From positions 2,259,001-2,323,000 of the forward strand of contig AP019702.1 of the NCBI GenBank assembly GCA_006739055.1: a stretch of 64,000 nucleotides of DNA. Direction: 5' to 3'. The position numbers and the translations under genes were made by a program. The DNA comes from Allostella vacuolata (lineage in GTDB: Bacteria; Pseudomonadota; Alphaproteobacteria; ATCC43930; Allostellaceae). The notes beneath the pieces were generated by a model. The model was not told where the DNA came from. It saw only the letters and a program-made list of their open reading frames with translations, and ran no database searches. This document shows, piece after piece, positions 26,577 through 34,559 of this stretch; position 1 is the first letter of the stretch; every line of letters begins with the position of its first letter.

Positions 26577-28184
26577 ATGTTCGGCAGACGTCCGACGATC
26601 AGCTCGGTCAAGGGCATGGTGGCTTCGGCCAATCCGCATGCATCGATGGCGGGCGCCCGCCTGCTGCGCGCCGGCGGCAACGCCTTCGACGCCATTGCCG
26701 CGACGGCCGCCACGCTCAATGTGGCCGAGCCCTACATGTCCGGCCTGGCCGGCATGGGCATGGCCACCTGCTACATCGCCCGCGAGAAGCGGGTCCGCAC
26801 GCTGGACTTCATCACCCCGGTGCCGTCCAGGTTCGACGCCACCACGCTGAAGCGCAAGGACGTGGCGCGCGGTCCGATGGCGAGCGGCGCCCCGGGCAAC
26901 CTCGCCGGCTGGTGCGAGCTGGTCTCGGCCTACGGCACCAAGCCGCTGGCGGACATCTTCGCGCCGGCGATCGAACTGGCCCGCGACGGCATCCCGATCT
27001 CGGAGAACAATGCCGACAATATCGGCCAGGTCATCCCCGAGCTGGCTTCCTACCCGGACCTCTTCGCCGCCTGGTCGAAGAACTACACGGGCGGCACCGG
27101 CAAGCTGCCCTACGGCTCGGTCCTGAAGCAGCCGGACCTCGCCCGCACCTACGAGGCGATCGCGGCGGAGGGGCCGGGCTACCTCTATGGCGGGGCGCTC
27201 GGCCGCGACATGGTCGGCCACCTGCAGTCCCTGGGCGGCGTCCTCAACATGGCCGATCTGGAGGCGGTGAAGCCGGTCTGGCTCGACCCGCTGGCGGTCT
27301 CCTACCGCGGCATCTCGATCAACACCCTGCCGCCGCCCTGCGAGGGCTTCCAGTACCTGCTGACGCTGCGCATCCTGGAGGGCTTCGACCTCGGCCGGAT
27401 GGAGCGCAACGGCCTGAAGCACCTCGACATCGTCTTCCGGGCGATCCGCCTGGCGGCGGGCGAGCGCATCTACAAGAACAACCCCTCCCCCGAGGCCCTC
27501 GCGGAGATCCTGGGCGACGCGAACATCGCCCGCCTGCGCCAGCGGATCGAGGACGACCGGCCGGTAGTGGGCCCGACCGAGCAGTGGGTCGAGCCGCAGC
27601 CGGAGGAGCCCGGCGTCGACCGCGACCACACCACCTCCTTCTCGGTGGCGGACGCCGAGGGCAATGTCGTGTGCATCACCATGAGCCTCGGTGCCAAGTT
27701 CGGCTCGGCCGTGGTCATCCCCGGCCGCGGCGTGTGCATGAACAACTTCCTCTACTGGGGCGAGCTCGACCCGCGCGGCCGCAACTACATGAAGCCGGGC
27801 GGCCCGCTGGCCCTGCCGACCGCGCCCTCGATCGGCCTGCGCGCCGACGGCCGGCCGGTGCTGGCGCTGGGCACGCCGGGCAGCTACGGCATCTGCCAGA
27901 CCCAGAGCCAGGCGATGGTCCAGCACGTCGATTTCGGCCTGCCGATCCAGGAGGCGATCTCCGCCCCCCGCGCCCGCCTCCAGGACGGCGCCGCCGTCCA
28001 CCTGGAATCGCGCATCGACGAAGAAGTGGTGACGGGTTTGCGCGCCCGCGGCCACCAGATCACCCTGCTCGACAGCTACGCGCTCGCCTGCGGCGGCATG
28101 CAGGGCATCTCGATCGACCCCGACCAGGGCGTGATGACCGGCGGCGCCGACCCGCGCCGCGACGGCTACGCGATCTGCCCGTAA
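26577..28184 (+). CDS. Gamma-glutamyltransferase family protein (cytoplasmic form)
   Basis: A 535-residue GGT-family N-terminal nucleophile hydrolase. ASMAGARLLRAGGNAFDA and the SGLAGMGMA segment mark the large-subunit region. The autoprocessing and catalytic threonine is predicted at T352 (HTTSFSVADAEGN), and LGTPGSYGICQTQ corresponds to the small-subunit gamma-glutamyl site. There is no signal peptide, unlike classical periplasmic GGT. Next to a peptide-type ABC importer it may cleave an imported gamma-glutamyl or related amide compound. Annotated homologues also include cephalosporin-acylase-like enzymes, so the substrate is open. Confidence 0.87.
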   Translation: MFGRRPTISSVKGMVASANPHASMAGARLLRAGGNAFDAIAATAATLNVAEPYMSGLAGMGMATCYIAREKRVRTLDFITPVPSRFDATTLKRKDVARGPMASGAPGNLAGWCELVSAYGTKPLADIFAPAIELARDGIPISENNADNIGQVIPELASYPDLFAAWSKNYTGGTGKLPYGSVLKQPDLARTYEAIAAEGPGYLYGGALGRDMVGHLQSLGGVLNMADLEAVKPVWLDPLAVSYRGISINTLPPPCEGFQYLLTLRILEGFDLGRMERNGLKHLDIVFRAIRLAAGERIYKNNPSPEALAEILGDANIARLRQRIEDDRPVVGPTEQWVEPQPEEPGVDRDHTTSFSVADAEGNVVCITMSLGAKFGSAVVIPGRGVCMNNFLYWGELDPRGRNYMKPGGPLALPTAPSIGLRADGRPVLALGTPGSYGICQTQSQAMVQHVDFGLPIQEAISAPRARLQDGAAVHLESRIDEEVVTGLRARGHQITLLDSYALACGGMQGISIDPDQGVMTGGADPRRDGYAICP

Positions 28185-28192
28185 GGGGTGCG

Positions 28193-28219
28193 GGGCGGGC
28201 GGCCCCAGGCCGCCCGCCC
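28193..28219 (+). terminator. Strong hairpin after gamma-glutamyltransferase gene (probable terminator)
   Basis: A perfect 12-bp stem (arms 28193-28204 and 28208-28219, beginning GGGCGGGCGG) with a three-base loop CCA starts eight bases past the stop codon. The bases that follow, TCGTTGCTCTC, are pyrimidine-rich but not a proper T-run, so termination efficiency is uncertain. Confidence 0.5.
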
Positions 28220-28257
28220 TCGTTGCTCTCGCGACCCTGCGAGACATTGCACTGCCG

Positions 28258-28283
28258 ATCGCATCTCGATATCGAGGTGCGAT
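28258..28283. promoter_or_regulatory. 26-bp palindrome overlapping the start of a small ORF
   Basis: The 26 bases are self-complementary except for one central-flank pair (T at 28263 against G at 28278). The core CTCGATATCGAG is perfect and the outer arms are ATCGCA and TGCGAT. The last two bases are the first two of the ATG at 28282. This is the geometry of an autoregulatory operator, as in antitoxin genes. Confidence 0.55.
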
Positions 28284-28464
28284 GACTGAACGGGATCTCT
28301 ACGGGATCGCGCTACCCCGCGCCGCGCCGGCCGTTCCGCCGATCGGCGCGACCCGACCAGAAGACGTGTATGGCTGCCTCCGAGCCGATGCGGCGCCCAT
28401 TGCGCTGGAAGAAATGGACGCCGCGGTGCTGGCAGCGGCCGAGCGGAGCCACTGCGGTCTCTGA
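28282..28464 (+). CDS. Small protein resembling the C-terminal half of AbrB/MazE-type antitoxins
   Basis: A 60-residue ORF with GAGGTGC just before the ATG. Its second half (EDVYGCLRADAAPIAL then EEMDAAVLAAAERSH) resembles the toxin-binding tail of AbrB/MazE/VapB-like antitoxins, where a short GxL-type strand leads into an xEEMxxAI helix. The N-terminal swapped-hairpin DNA-binding domain is missing: there is no matching frame upstream, where a terminator-like hairpin sits. No PIN or MazF toxin is adjacent. It is either a remnant of a toxin-antitoxin module or a chance ORF; the palindrome at its start argues for a formerly regulated gene. Confidence 0.4.
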   Translation: MTERDLYGIALPRAAPAVPPIGATRPEDVYGCLRADAAPIALEEMDAAVLAAAERSHCGL

Positions 28465-28476
28465 GGCGCGGTGGGC

Positions 28477-29154
28477 TTACGCCTGCGGCGCGGGCTTGGC
28501 CTTCGGCTTCACCTCGTTCGGCCGCAGCACCTGGATGATGAAGTGCTCGACCTGCGGTTCGTAGGTCTTCCACAGGCCGCGCAGGACGGTGAGCGGCTGC
28601 TCCTGGAAGTCGACCCGCAGGTCGACCAGCGGCCAGGCCTCGCGGTCGACGACCAGCAGGGCGGCCGACATGATCGGCTGGGTCTCCCCGCCGGCGGCCA
28701 GGCCGGCATCGACGCCGGCCAGCAGGCGTTCGGCGAAGGGCAGGCCCTGGCTGGCCTCGTAGCCGGCGACGATCGCCGCCGGCACGCCCGGGTGGGCGAT
28801 GACGTTGCCGGTCGAGACGCAGCCGCGGCCGACGGCGCCGGTATTGGTCGAGGGGATCTTCGGGCCGCAGAAGAAGGCCGTCTCGCCGTTGCGGTCGACG
28901 GCGGCGACCTGGCGCTGGTCGGGGAACTCGCTGGCGGCGATGAGCGCGCGCACCGTCTCGCCGGCCGACAGGCCGCGGGCCATCAGGTCGAGCCCGATCG
29001 GGCCGAGCCGGATGTCGGAGCGGTGCTGGGTGGTGACCGCGCCGACCCCGGCGCGGGCCCACGGGCAGCGGTTGCCGACCGCGATGCTGGAAGTGGCGAT
29101 GCCGATGCCGAACGCGCCGGTCGCCGGGCAACGGGCGGCGATGGAGAAGGTCAT
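28477..29154 (-). CDS. DUF1028 domain protein (Ntn-hydrolase-like fold)
   Basis: A 225-residue DUF1028 protein beginning MTFSIAARCPATGAFGIGIAT, with SIAVGNRCPWARAGVGAVTTQ and FFCGPKIPSTNTGAVGRGC, all characteristic. A structurally solved family member has an Ntn-hydrolase-like fold; I am fairly sure of that but the activity is not established. GAGGAG precedes the ATG, which overlaps the stop of the upstream FAD oxidoreductase (ATGA). It is the last gene of the M20/binding-protein/oxidoreductase operon and may cleave an amide in the imported substrate. Confidence 0.87.
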   Translation of the reverse strand: MTFSIAARCPATGAFGIGIATSSIAVGNRCPWARAGVGAVTTQHRSDIRLGPIGLDLMARGLSAGETVRALIAASEFPDQRQVAAVDRNGETAFFCGPKIPSTNTGAVGRGCVSTGNVIAHPGVPAAIVAGYEASQGLPFAERLLAGVDAGLAAGGETQPIMSAALLVVDREAWPLVDLRVDFQEQPLTVLRGLWKTYEPQVEHFIIQVLRPNEVKPKAKPAPQA

Positions 29155-30500
29155 GGCTGGGGGCTCCTCGGAATTTGTCTGTGGCGAAGGCGGTCGGCCA
29201 GGCGGTCGGCGCGGTCGCGCACGCCGTACCAGGCGGACAGGGGCGACATGAACCAGGCGCGGCCGCGGAACAGCGGGTGGGTCGGCAACCCGTCGCGCGC
29301 GAAGCCGGTCTCGGCCCCGGCCGTTCCGGCGAGGCGCCGGCCGAGGCGGTTGCCGAGATAGGTGGCCATCACCACGCCCGAGCCGTTGCAGCCGAGCACG
29401 TGATGGACCCGGCCGCGGCTGCCGATGTTGGGCAGGCGGTCGACGGTGAAGCCGACCATGCCGCCCCAGGCATGGGTGATGCGGGCCGTGGCCAGCTCGG
29501 GGAAGACGGTCCGGGCCAGGCGATGCAGGCTGCGCGCGACCGTCCGCGGGTCGGCATGGTCGCGGGCCGAGGCCCGCCCGCCGAGCAGGATCCGGGTCGC
29601 GTCGGGCGACGCGCGCAGGGCATAGGCGAGGCGCCGGGTGTCGTTGACCAGCCGGCCGCGCGGCAGCAGGCGCCGCACCAGGCCCGCCGGCAGCGGCTCG
29701 GTCGCCGCCATGTAGCTGCCGACCGGGATGATCCGGCGATGATGCCAGGGGAAGGCGGCCCCGGTATAGGCATTGGTCGCCAGCACCGCGTCCCCGGCCA
29801 GCAGGACCCCGCGCTGGGTCGAGACGCGGACCTGCCGGCCCTCGTCCGACAGGCCCAGCACCGCGGTCTGCGGGAAGACGGCGACGCCGGCCGCGACCGC
29901 CCGGCGCAGCAGGCCGGCATGCAGCCGGGCCGGGTGCAGCCCGCCATCGTCCGGCAGCACCAGGGCGCCGCGATAGAGGTCGCTGCCGATCTCGGCCGGC
30001 AGCCCGGCCGGCGCAACCGTGTGGGCGCGGATGCCGACCTTGTCCGACAGGAACGCCGCCAGGCGCTGCTGGGCGACGAAGTCGGCGCCGGTCCAGGCTC
30101 CGACGATGCGGCCCGTCTGCGCGACGTCGCAGGCGATGTCCTCGTCGGCCAGGAAATCGAGGAACCAGCGATAGGCGGCGGCCGTCTCGCGCATCAGGTC
30201 GAGCGCGGGCCCGGCGCCGATGTCGGCCGACAGGGCGGCATAGCCCTGGCGCAGGCGCCCGCCGATCATCCCGACGCTGCGGCTGCTGGCCCCGCCGCCG
30301 GCCGACCCGGCATCGAGCACCGCGACCGAGCGTCCGGCCCGCGCCAGCTCGAGCGCCGCGGACAGGCCGGCATAGCCGGCCCCGACCACGACCACGTCGG
30401 CGTGGCCGGGCAGGGGGTCGGCGGGCGGCGCCGGGTCCGGCGCCGCTGCCTCCCACCAATAGGGCTGGTCGCGGAACTCGGGGTGAAGGACGTCCGTCAC
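29151..30500 (-). CDS. FAD-dependent amino acid oxidoreductase (DAO/DadA family)
   Basis: A 449-residue DAO-family flavoprotein. The dinucleotide motif VVVVGAGYAGLSAALELARAG is near residues 38-58, with the acidic strand end in VAVLDAG, GASSRSVGMIGGRLRQGY as the substrate/FAD loop, and WGGMVGFTVDRLPNIG near the C-terminus (typical GGxxGxTxDxxPxIG). The start is GTG overlapping the stop of the upstream binding protein (GTGA). It would oxidise an amine or D-amino acid delivered by that receptor. The N-terminal LHPEFRDQPYWWE tail is typical of YgaF/PuuB-like oxidases of gamma-glutamyl-polyamines or similar amines. Confidence 0.89.
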   Translation of the reverse strand: MTDVLHPEFRDQPYWWEAAAPDPAPPADPLPGHADVVVVGAGYAGLSAALELARAGRSVAVLDAGSAGGGASSRSVGMIGGRLRQGYAALSADIGAGPALDLMRETAAAYRWFLDFLADEDIACDVAQTGRIVGAWTGADFVAQQRLAAFLSDKVGIRAHTVAPAGLPAEIGSDLYRGALVLPDDGGLHPARLHAGLLRRAVAAGVAVFPQTAVLGLSDEGRQVRVSTQRGVLLAGDAVLATNAYTGAAFPWHHRRIIPVGSYMAATEPLPAGLVRRLLPRGRLVNDTRRLAYALRASPDATRILLGGRASARDHADPRTVARSLHRLARTVFPELATARITHAWGGMVGFTVDRLPNIGSRGRVHHVLGCNGSGVVMATYLGNRLGRRLAGTAGAETGFARDGLPTHPLFRGRAWFMSPLSAWYGVRDRADRLADRLRHRQIPRSPQP

Positions 30501-32116
30501 CTCGGCGCCAGCTTCATGTCGAGGCCCTTGTAGATCGCGGAATTGTAGATGCCGTGCACCTTCACGCCCGTGACCCGCTGCTTGTTGGAGAAGAGGAAGA
30601 GCTGCTCGTGGGCGAGCGGCACCGCCAGGGCGTTCTCCGCGACGATGCGCTGCACCTTGGCATAGGCCTCGGCCCGTGCCGCATCGGTCAGCGCCACTTG
30701 GCCGGCATCGAGCAGGCGGTCGGTCTCCGCATCCTTCCAGTGGACGCGGTTGGGGGCGGGGATGCTCTGCGAGTGGAACACCATCAGCGCCTCGCCCGAC
30801 GTACCGTAGGGCGCGAACAGGGCATACATGTCGTAGTCGGGCGAATTGTTGATCTGCGCCATGGCCAGCGCCGGCTCCGGCAGCAGGACCTTGAGGTCGA
30901 TGCCGACCCGCTTCAGGTAGCCCTGGATCGCCTCGGCGCGGGTCCGCCAGCCGGGCGTGCCGGCGGCGATGAGCTGGGGCGCCAGGCGCTTGCCGTCCTT
31001 GGTCCGGAAGCCGTCGGCGCCCTTGGCCCAGCCGGCCTCGTCGAGCAGGCGGTTGGCAGCGTCCGGGTCGAAGGTCGCCTTGACGTCGCCGTTCCAGTCG
31101 AGCGTGCCGGGGCTGACATAGGTCTCCGAGGTCCGGGCCTGGCCGAACCAGAAGCGTTTGTTGAGCTCGTCGCGGTCGATGGCGTGGATGATGGCGCGGC
31201 GCACCCGGACGTCGCCCGTCATCTCCTTGTTGGTGCGCATGCCGAGGAAGGCGGAATAGTTCGACACCCGCGGCATCGCGAGCGTCAGGCGCGGATCCTT
31301 CTTCAACTGCTCGATCGCCCACTCCGGCGCGACGTAGGTGACGTCGCCGGCCCCGGTCTGCATCGCGGCGACGATGCTCGTCTCTTCCGGGATCACCTTC
31401 CAGACGACGCGGGCGACGTGGGCCGGGCCGGCATTCTCATAGATCGCGGGGCCCCACTTGTAGGCCTCGTGGCGGGTCAGGGTGAACTCGCTGCGCGGGC
31501 GCCATTCCCCCCAGCAGAAGGGGCCGGTTCCGTTCAGTCCGCGCACGCCGAAGTCGCGGCCCTGCTTCTCGACGTCGTCCTTGTCGATGATCGCCCCGAA
31601 GCTCTGCGCCAGCTGCAGCAGCAGCTCGTTGTAGGGCCGCTCCAGGACATACTCGACGGTGCGCGCATCCTTGGCCGTGATCGACCTGACCTTGCCGGTG
31701 CGCCAGGCCGCGGGGGAGCGGGTCTCCGGCGCCGTCAGGCGCTTCAGGGAATAGACCACGTCGTCGGCGGTGAGCGGCTTGCCGCTGCAGAACCTGACGT
31801 CGTCGCGCAGGTTGAAGGTGTAGGTCAGCCCGTCCGGCGACACCGACCAGGAGCGGGCGAGCAGCGGATGGAGCGTCTTCTGGTCGTCCTCCAGCGCCAC
31901 CAGCGTGTCGGTCAGCATGAACAGCACCTCGGCCGCACCCCGGCCGGTCACCCGGTGCGGGTCGAACCCGACGGAATCGTTGCGCACGAGGATGCTGACG
32001 GCGTCGCGCGGCGTCTGAGCCAGGGCGGTTGGGATCAGGGCGGCCGGGATCAGGGCGGCGGGGATGGCGGCCAGTGCGGTCGCACCGGCCAGGGCCGCGA
32101 ATGCGGAACGCTTCAT
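30497..32116 (-). CDS. ABC transporter substrate-binding protein, family 5
   Basis: A 539-residue SBP_bac_5 receptor. The signal peptide (residues 1-34) contains a threefold repeated IP(A/T)AL motif encoded by a 15-bp tandem repeat and ends in TALAQ. The mature domain shows VGFDPHRVTGRG, YTFNLRDDVRFCSGKPLTADDV and GTGPFCWGEW. It lacks nearby permease or ATPase genes, so it must share a membrane complex encoded elsewhere, possibly the DppBCDF set at 21.4-25.3 kb. The stop overlaps the GTG of the FAD oxidoreductase. Ribosome site GGAG is ten bases upstream. Confidence 0.9.
   Translation of the reverse strand: MKRSAFAALAGATALAAIPAALIPAALIPTALAQTPRDAVSILVRNDSVGFDPHRVTGRGAAEVLFMLTDTLVALEDDQKTLHPLLARSWSVSPDGLTYTFNLRDDVRFCSGKPLTADDVVYSLKRLTAPETRSPAAWRTGKVRSITAKDARTVEYVLERPYNELLLQLAQSFGAIIDKDDVEKQGRDFGVRGLNGTGPFCWGEWRPRSEFTLTRHEAYKWGPAIYENAGPAHVARVVWKVIPEETSIVAAMQTGAGDVTYVAPEWAIEQLKKDPRLTLAMPRVSNYSAFLGMRTNKEMTGDVRVRRAIIHAIDRDELNKRFWFGQARTSETYVSPGTLDWNGDVKATFDPDAANRLLDEAGWAKGADGFRTKDGKRLAPQLIAAGTPGWRTRAEAIQGYLKRVGIDLKVLLPEPALAMAQINNSPDYDMYALFAPYGTSGEALMVFHSQSIPAPNRVHWKDAETDRLLDAGQVALTDAARAEAYAKVQRIVAENALAVPLAHEQLFLFSNKQRVTGVKVHGIYNSAIYKGLDMKLAPR
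32021..32065. repeat. Three 15-bp tandem repeats inside a signal-peptide coding region
   Basis: Units at 32021-32035, 32036-32050 and 32051-32065 follow CAGGGCGGNNGGGAT with only the two N positions varying. Read on the minus strand they encode IPAAL, IPAAL and IPTAL in the hydrophobic core of the family 5 receptor signal peptide. Confidence 0.85.
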
Positions 32117-32166
32117 GTTGGGTGTGCTCCTTCGGAGGGCGTTGCGGGCGGGAGGCGGTGGGGCCG

Positions 32167-33426
32167 TCACCGGGAGAGGTAGTCGCAGGCGGACAGCGCG
32201 TGGGTGCGGACGATGTGCATCAGCTCGTCGATGGTCACATGCTCGTCGCGCCGTCCCATGGTCCGCGGCGAGGGGCCGTAGAGGTAGGCGGGGATGCCGC
32301 GCCAGCGCCAGTAGCGCCCGTCGGACCCGCCCAGGCTGACGATCGGCTCCGGCCGGAAGCCCTTCAGCGCCACCACGTTGTCCTGGATGATGCCGGCCAT
32401 CTCGCCGTCGGGCGCGCACCAGCTGGCGTCGTAGCTGTGGTCCTGGCGTTCCTCCATCTCCGCCTCCGGATGGCGGGCCAGGATGTCCTGCACCAGCGCG
32501 CGGACCCGGTCGCGGGGGATGCCCGGCGGCACGCGCACGTCCGCCTCGACCACGCACTCGTCGGGCATCATGTTGATCTTCAGGCCGCCGCGCAGGACGC
32601 CGATATTCACCGTCGCCCGCGCCACCACGTGGCGGGCGCCGTCGCCCAGGCTCCGGTCGACCGCGGCCTGCACCTCGGGCCGGGCCAGGACCGCGGCGAT
32701 GCCGTCCGGCATGTCCGCCTCCAGGTCGGAGATCGCCTCCAGCTCGGCGACGATGGCGGCGGCGATCTTGTTGGCGCTGGCGCTCAGGTGCGGATAGGCG
32801 CCGTGGCCGCCGGTGGTGCGCACGGTGAAGACCAGGCGCAGCGTGCCCTTCTCGGCGAAGCGCAGGGTGGCAAGGCCGCTCGGCTCGCCGTTCAGGCAGC
32901 AGTCCCCCAGCACCTCGTCGGGACAGGTCTCCATCAGGTACTTGGTGCCCCAGCGCCCGCCGGTCTCCTCGTCGGACACCACGGTCAGGGTCAGCCGGCC
33001 CTTCAGCTGGTCGCGCAGCCGGTGCAGATAGCGGTAGGTCATGATCGAGGCCGTCGTGCCGCACTTCATGTCGGCGGCACCCCGGCCATAGACCCGGTCC
33101 TCCGTGATCTCGCCGCTCCACTGGCCGCGCTCGCCCGGCCGGTCCTCGATCGCGGGGAAGACGTCCATGTGGCCGTTCAGGACGAGATGGCGGCCGGGAG
33201 CCGCGCCCTCGAAGCTGCCGACGATGTTGGGCAGGTGCGGCTTGGCCGCGACCGTCCGGTGCGGCAGCCCCTCCCGGGCCAGCAGGGCGCGGACATGGGC
33301 ATCGGCCTCGCGCGTGTCGCCCGGCGGGTTGGGCGACTTCGCCTGCAGGAAACCGCTCAGGAACCGGACGATCTCGTCCCGGTCGGCATCGATCCAGTCG
33401 AGAAGCCGGCGCTTCAGGTCATCCAT
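32167..33426 (-). CDS. M20 family metallopeptidase (ArgE/DapE-like deacylase)
   Basis: A 419-residue M20 hydrolase. Metal and catalytic residues are intact: H86 and D88 in LNGHMDVFP, bridging D119 in GRGAADMKCG, the general-base glutamate in SDEETGG, and the late histidine in GRRDEHVTIDEL. It would remove an acyl or amide group from an amino-acid-like compound using two zinc or similar ions in the cytoplasm. The receptor gene begins 50 bases downstream in the same direction, and the LacI regulator is divergent, which makes this the first gene of the operon. Confidence 0.91.
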   Translation of the reverse strand: MDDLKRRLLDWIDADRDEIVRFLSGFLQAKSPNPPGDTREADAHVRALLAREGLPHRTVAAKPHLPNIVGSFEGAAPGRHLVLNGHMDVFPAIEDRPGERGQWSGEITEDRVYGRGAADMKCGTTASIMTYRYLHRLRDQLKGRLTLTVVSDEETGGRWGTKYLMETCPDEVLGDCCLNGEPSGLATLRFAEKGTLRLVFTVRTTGGHGAYPHLSASANKIAAAIVAELEAISDLEADMPDGIAAVLARPEVQAAVDRSLGDGARHVVARATVNIGVLRGGLKINMMPDECVVEADVRVPPGIPRDRVRALVQDILARHPEAEMEERQDHSYDASWCAPDGEMAGIIQDNVVALKGFRPEPIVSLGGSDGRYWRWRGIPAYLYGPSPRTMGRRDEHVTIDELMHIVRTHALSACDYLSR

Positions 33427-33474
33427 GCTGGCGCTTTCGTCTATGGCTCTGGTATCGCTAACATCGAACCTGCG

Positions 33475-33517
33475 GGCGATGCAATCCCACGCCGCAGGAA
33501 TAGCGGCGGGATTCGCC
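33475..33517. promoter_or_regulatory. Interrupted dyad in the M20/LacI divergent promoter region
   Basis: Arms GGCGA...AATCCC..GCCGC and GCGGC-GGGATT-CGCC pair around a seven-base centre (AGGAATA), with a two-base bulge and a three-base interruption on the left arm. The inner 11 bp (GCCGC/GCGGC and AATCCC/GGGATT) are perfect. It lies between the starts of the M20 gene (33426) and lacI (33540) and is a candidate operator for the LacI protein. Confidence 0.4.
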
Positions 33518-33539
33518 TTGGCCGTGCTAACTAGCGGCC

Positions 33540-34559
33540 ATGAGTTCCGGACGTCGAGCCAGTGGCTGGGTGACGATGGCGGACGTCGCCCGGCGGGCCG
33601 GCGTCTCGCCGATGACGGTTTCGCGCGCCTTCAAGACGCCGGCGACGGTGTCGGCCGCCGTGCGCCAGCGGGTGGAGGAGGCCGCCGCGGCGCTCGGCTA
33701 CGTGCCGAACCTGGTGGCGGGCAACCTCGCCTCGAGCCGCAGCCGCATGATCGCCGCCGTCGTCCCGACGCTGGCCAACTCGAACTTCCTCGGCACCCTG
33801 AAGGGGCTCTCGGACCGGTTGCGGCAGGAGGGCTACCAGCTTCTCCTGACCGAGACCGGCTACGACCCGGGCGAGGAAGCCGCGGCCGTCGCGGCCGTGC
33901 TGGGCCGGCGGCCGGACGGCATCGTGCTGACCGGCGCGCAGCACCACCCGTCGGTGACGGCGATGCTGCGCGCGGCGCAGGTGGCCGTGGTCGAGACCTG
34001 GGACCTGCACGGCCCCTTCATCGACATGGCGGTCGGGTTCTCGCACCGGGCGGCGGCCCTGGCGCTCGGCCGGATGGTGGTCGGCCGCGGCTACCGCCGC
34101 GTCGGCTACATCGATTTCCCGCATGCAGGCGTCCGCCGCTTCCAGGAGCGCCGGCGCGGCGTGCGCGCCGCCCTGCGCGAGGCCGGGCTCGACCCGGGCC
34201 TTGTCGCCGGGGTGGCCGACGAGGGCTATGCCGGCGGCCGCTCCGGCCTGGATTCGCTGCTGTCCATGGCCGGCGATCTGGACGCGGTCATCTGCGCGAC
34301 CGACGTCCAGGCGATCGGCGTGCTGTTCGAATGCGCCCGGCGCGGCTGGCCGGTGCCGGACCGGCTGGGCGTGGCCGGCTTCGGCGACTACGAGATCGCG
34401 GCCGAGGTCCCGCCGGGGCTGACCTCGGTCCGCACCAACGGCCGCGGCATCGGGGTGGCCGCAGCGGAGCTGATCCTGCGCCGGCAGGAGGGCGGCATGG
34501 CGGCGGCGCCCGTCCTCGACCTCGGCTTCGAGATCGTCTCGCGCGGCAGCCTGCGTTAG
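33540..34559 (+). CDS. LacI family transcriptional regulator (GntR-repressor-like)
   Basis: A 339-residue LacI/GalR repressor. The N-terminal helix-turn-helix is VTMADVARRAGVSPMTVSRAFK (about residues 11-32), followed by the hinge helix around LVAGNLASSRS. The effector domain begins MIAAVVPTLANSNFLGTLKGL. RVGYIDFPHAGVRRFQERRRG and VAGFGDYEIAAEVPPGLTSVRT are typical of the GntR gluconate-repressor branch of LacI proteins. It is divergent from the M20/receptor/oxidoreductase/DUF1028 operon and most likely represses it. Confidence 0.91.
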   Translation: MSSGRRASGWVTMADVARRAGVSPMTVSRAFKTPATVSAAVRQRVEEAAAALGYVPNLVAGNLASSRSRMIAAVVPTLANSNFLGTLKGLSDRLRQEGYQLLLTETGYDPGEEAAAVAAVLGRRPDGIVLTGAQHHPSVTAMLRAAQVAVVETWDLHGPFIDMAVGFSHRAAALALGRMVVGRGYRRVGYIDFPHAGVRRFQERRRGVRAALREAGLDPGLVAGVADEGYAGGRSGLDSLLSMAGDLDAVICATDVQAIGVLFECARRGWPVPDRLGVAGFGDYEIAAEVPPGLTSVRTNGRGIGVAAAELILRRQEGGMAAAPVLDLGFEIVSRGSLR

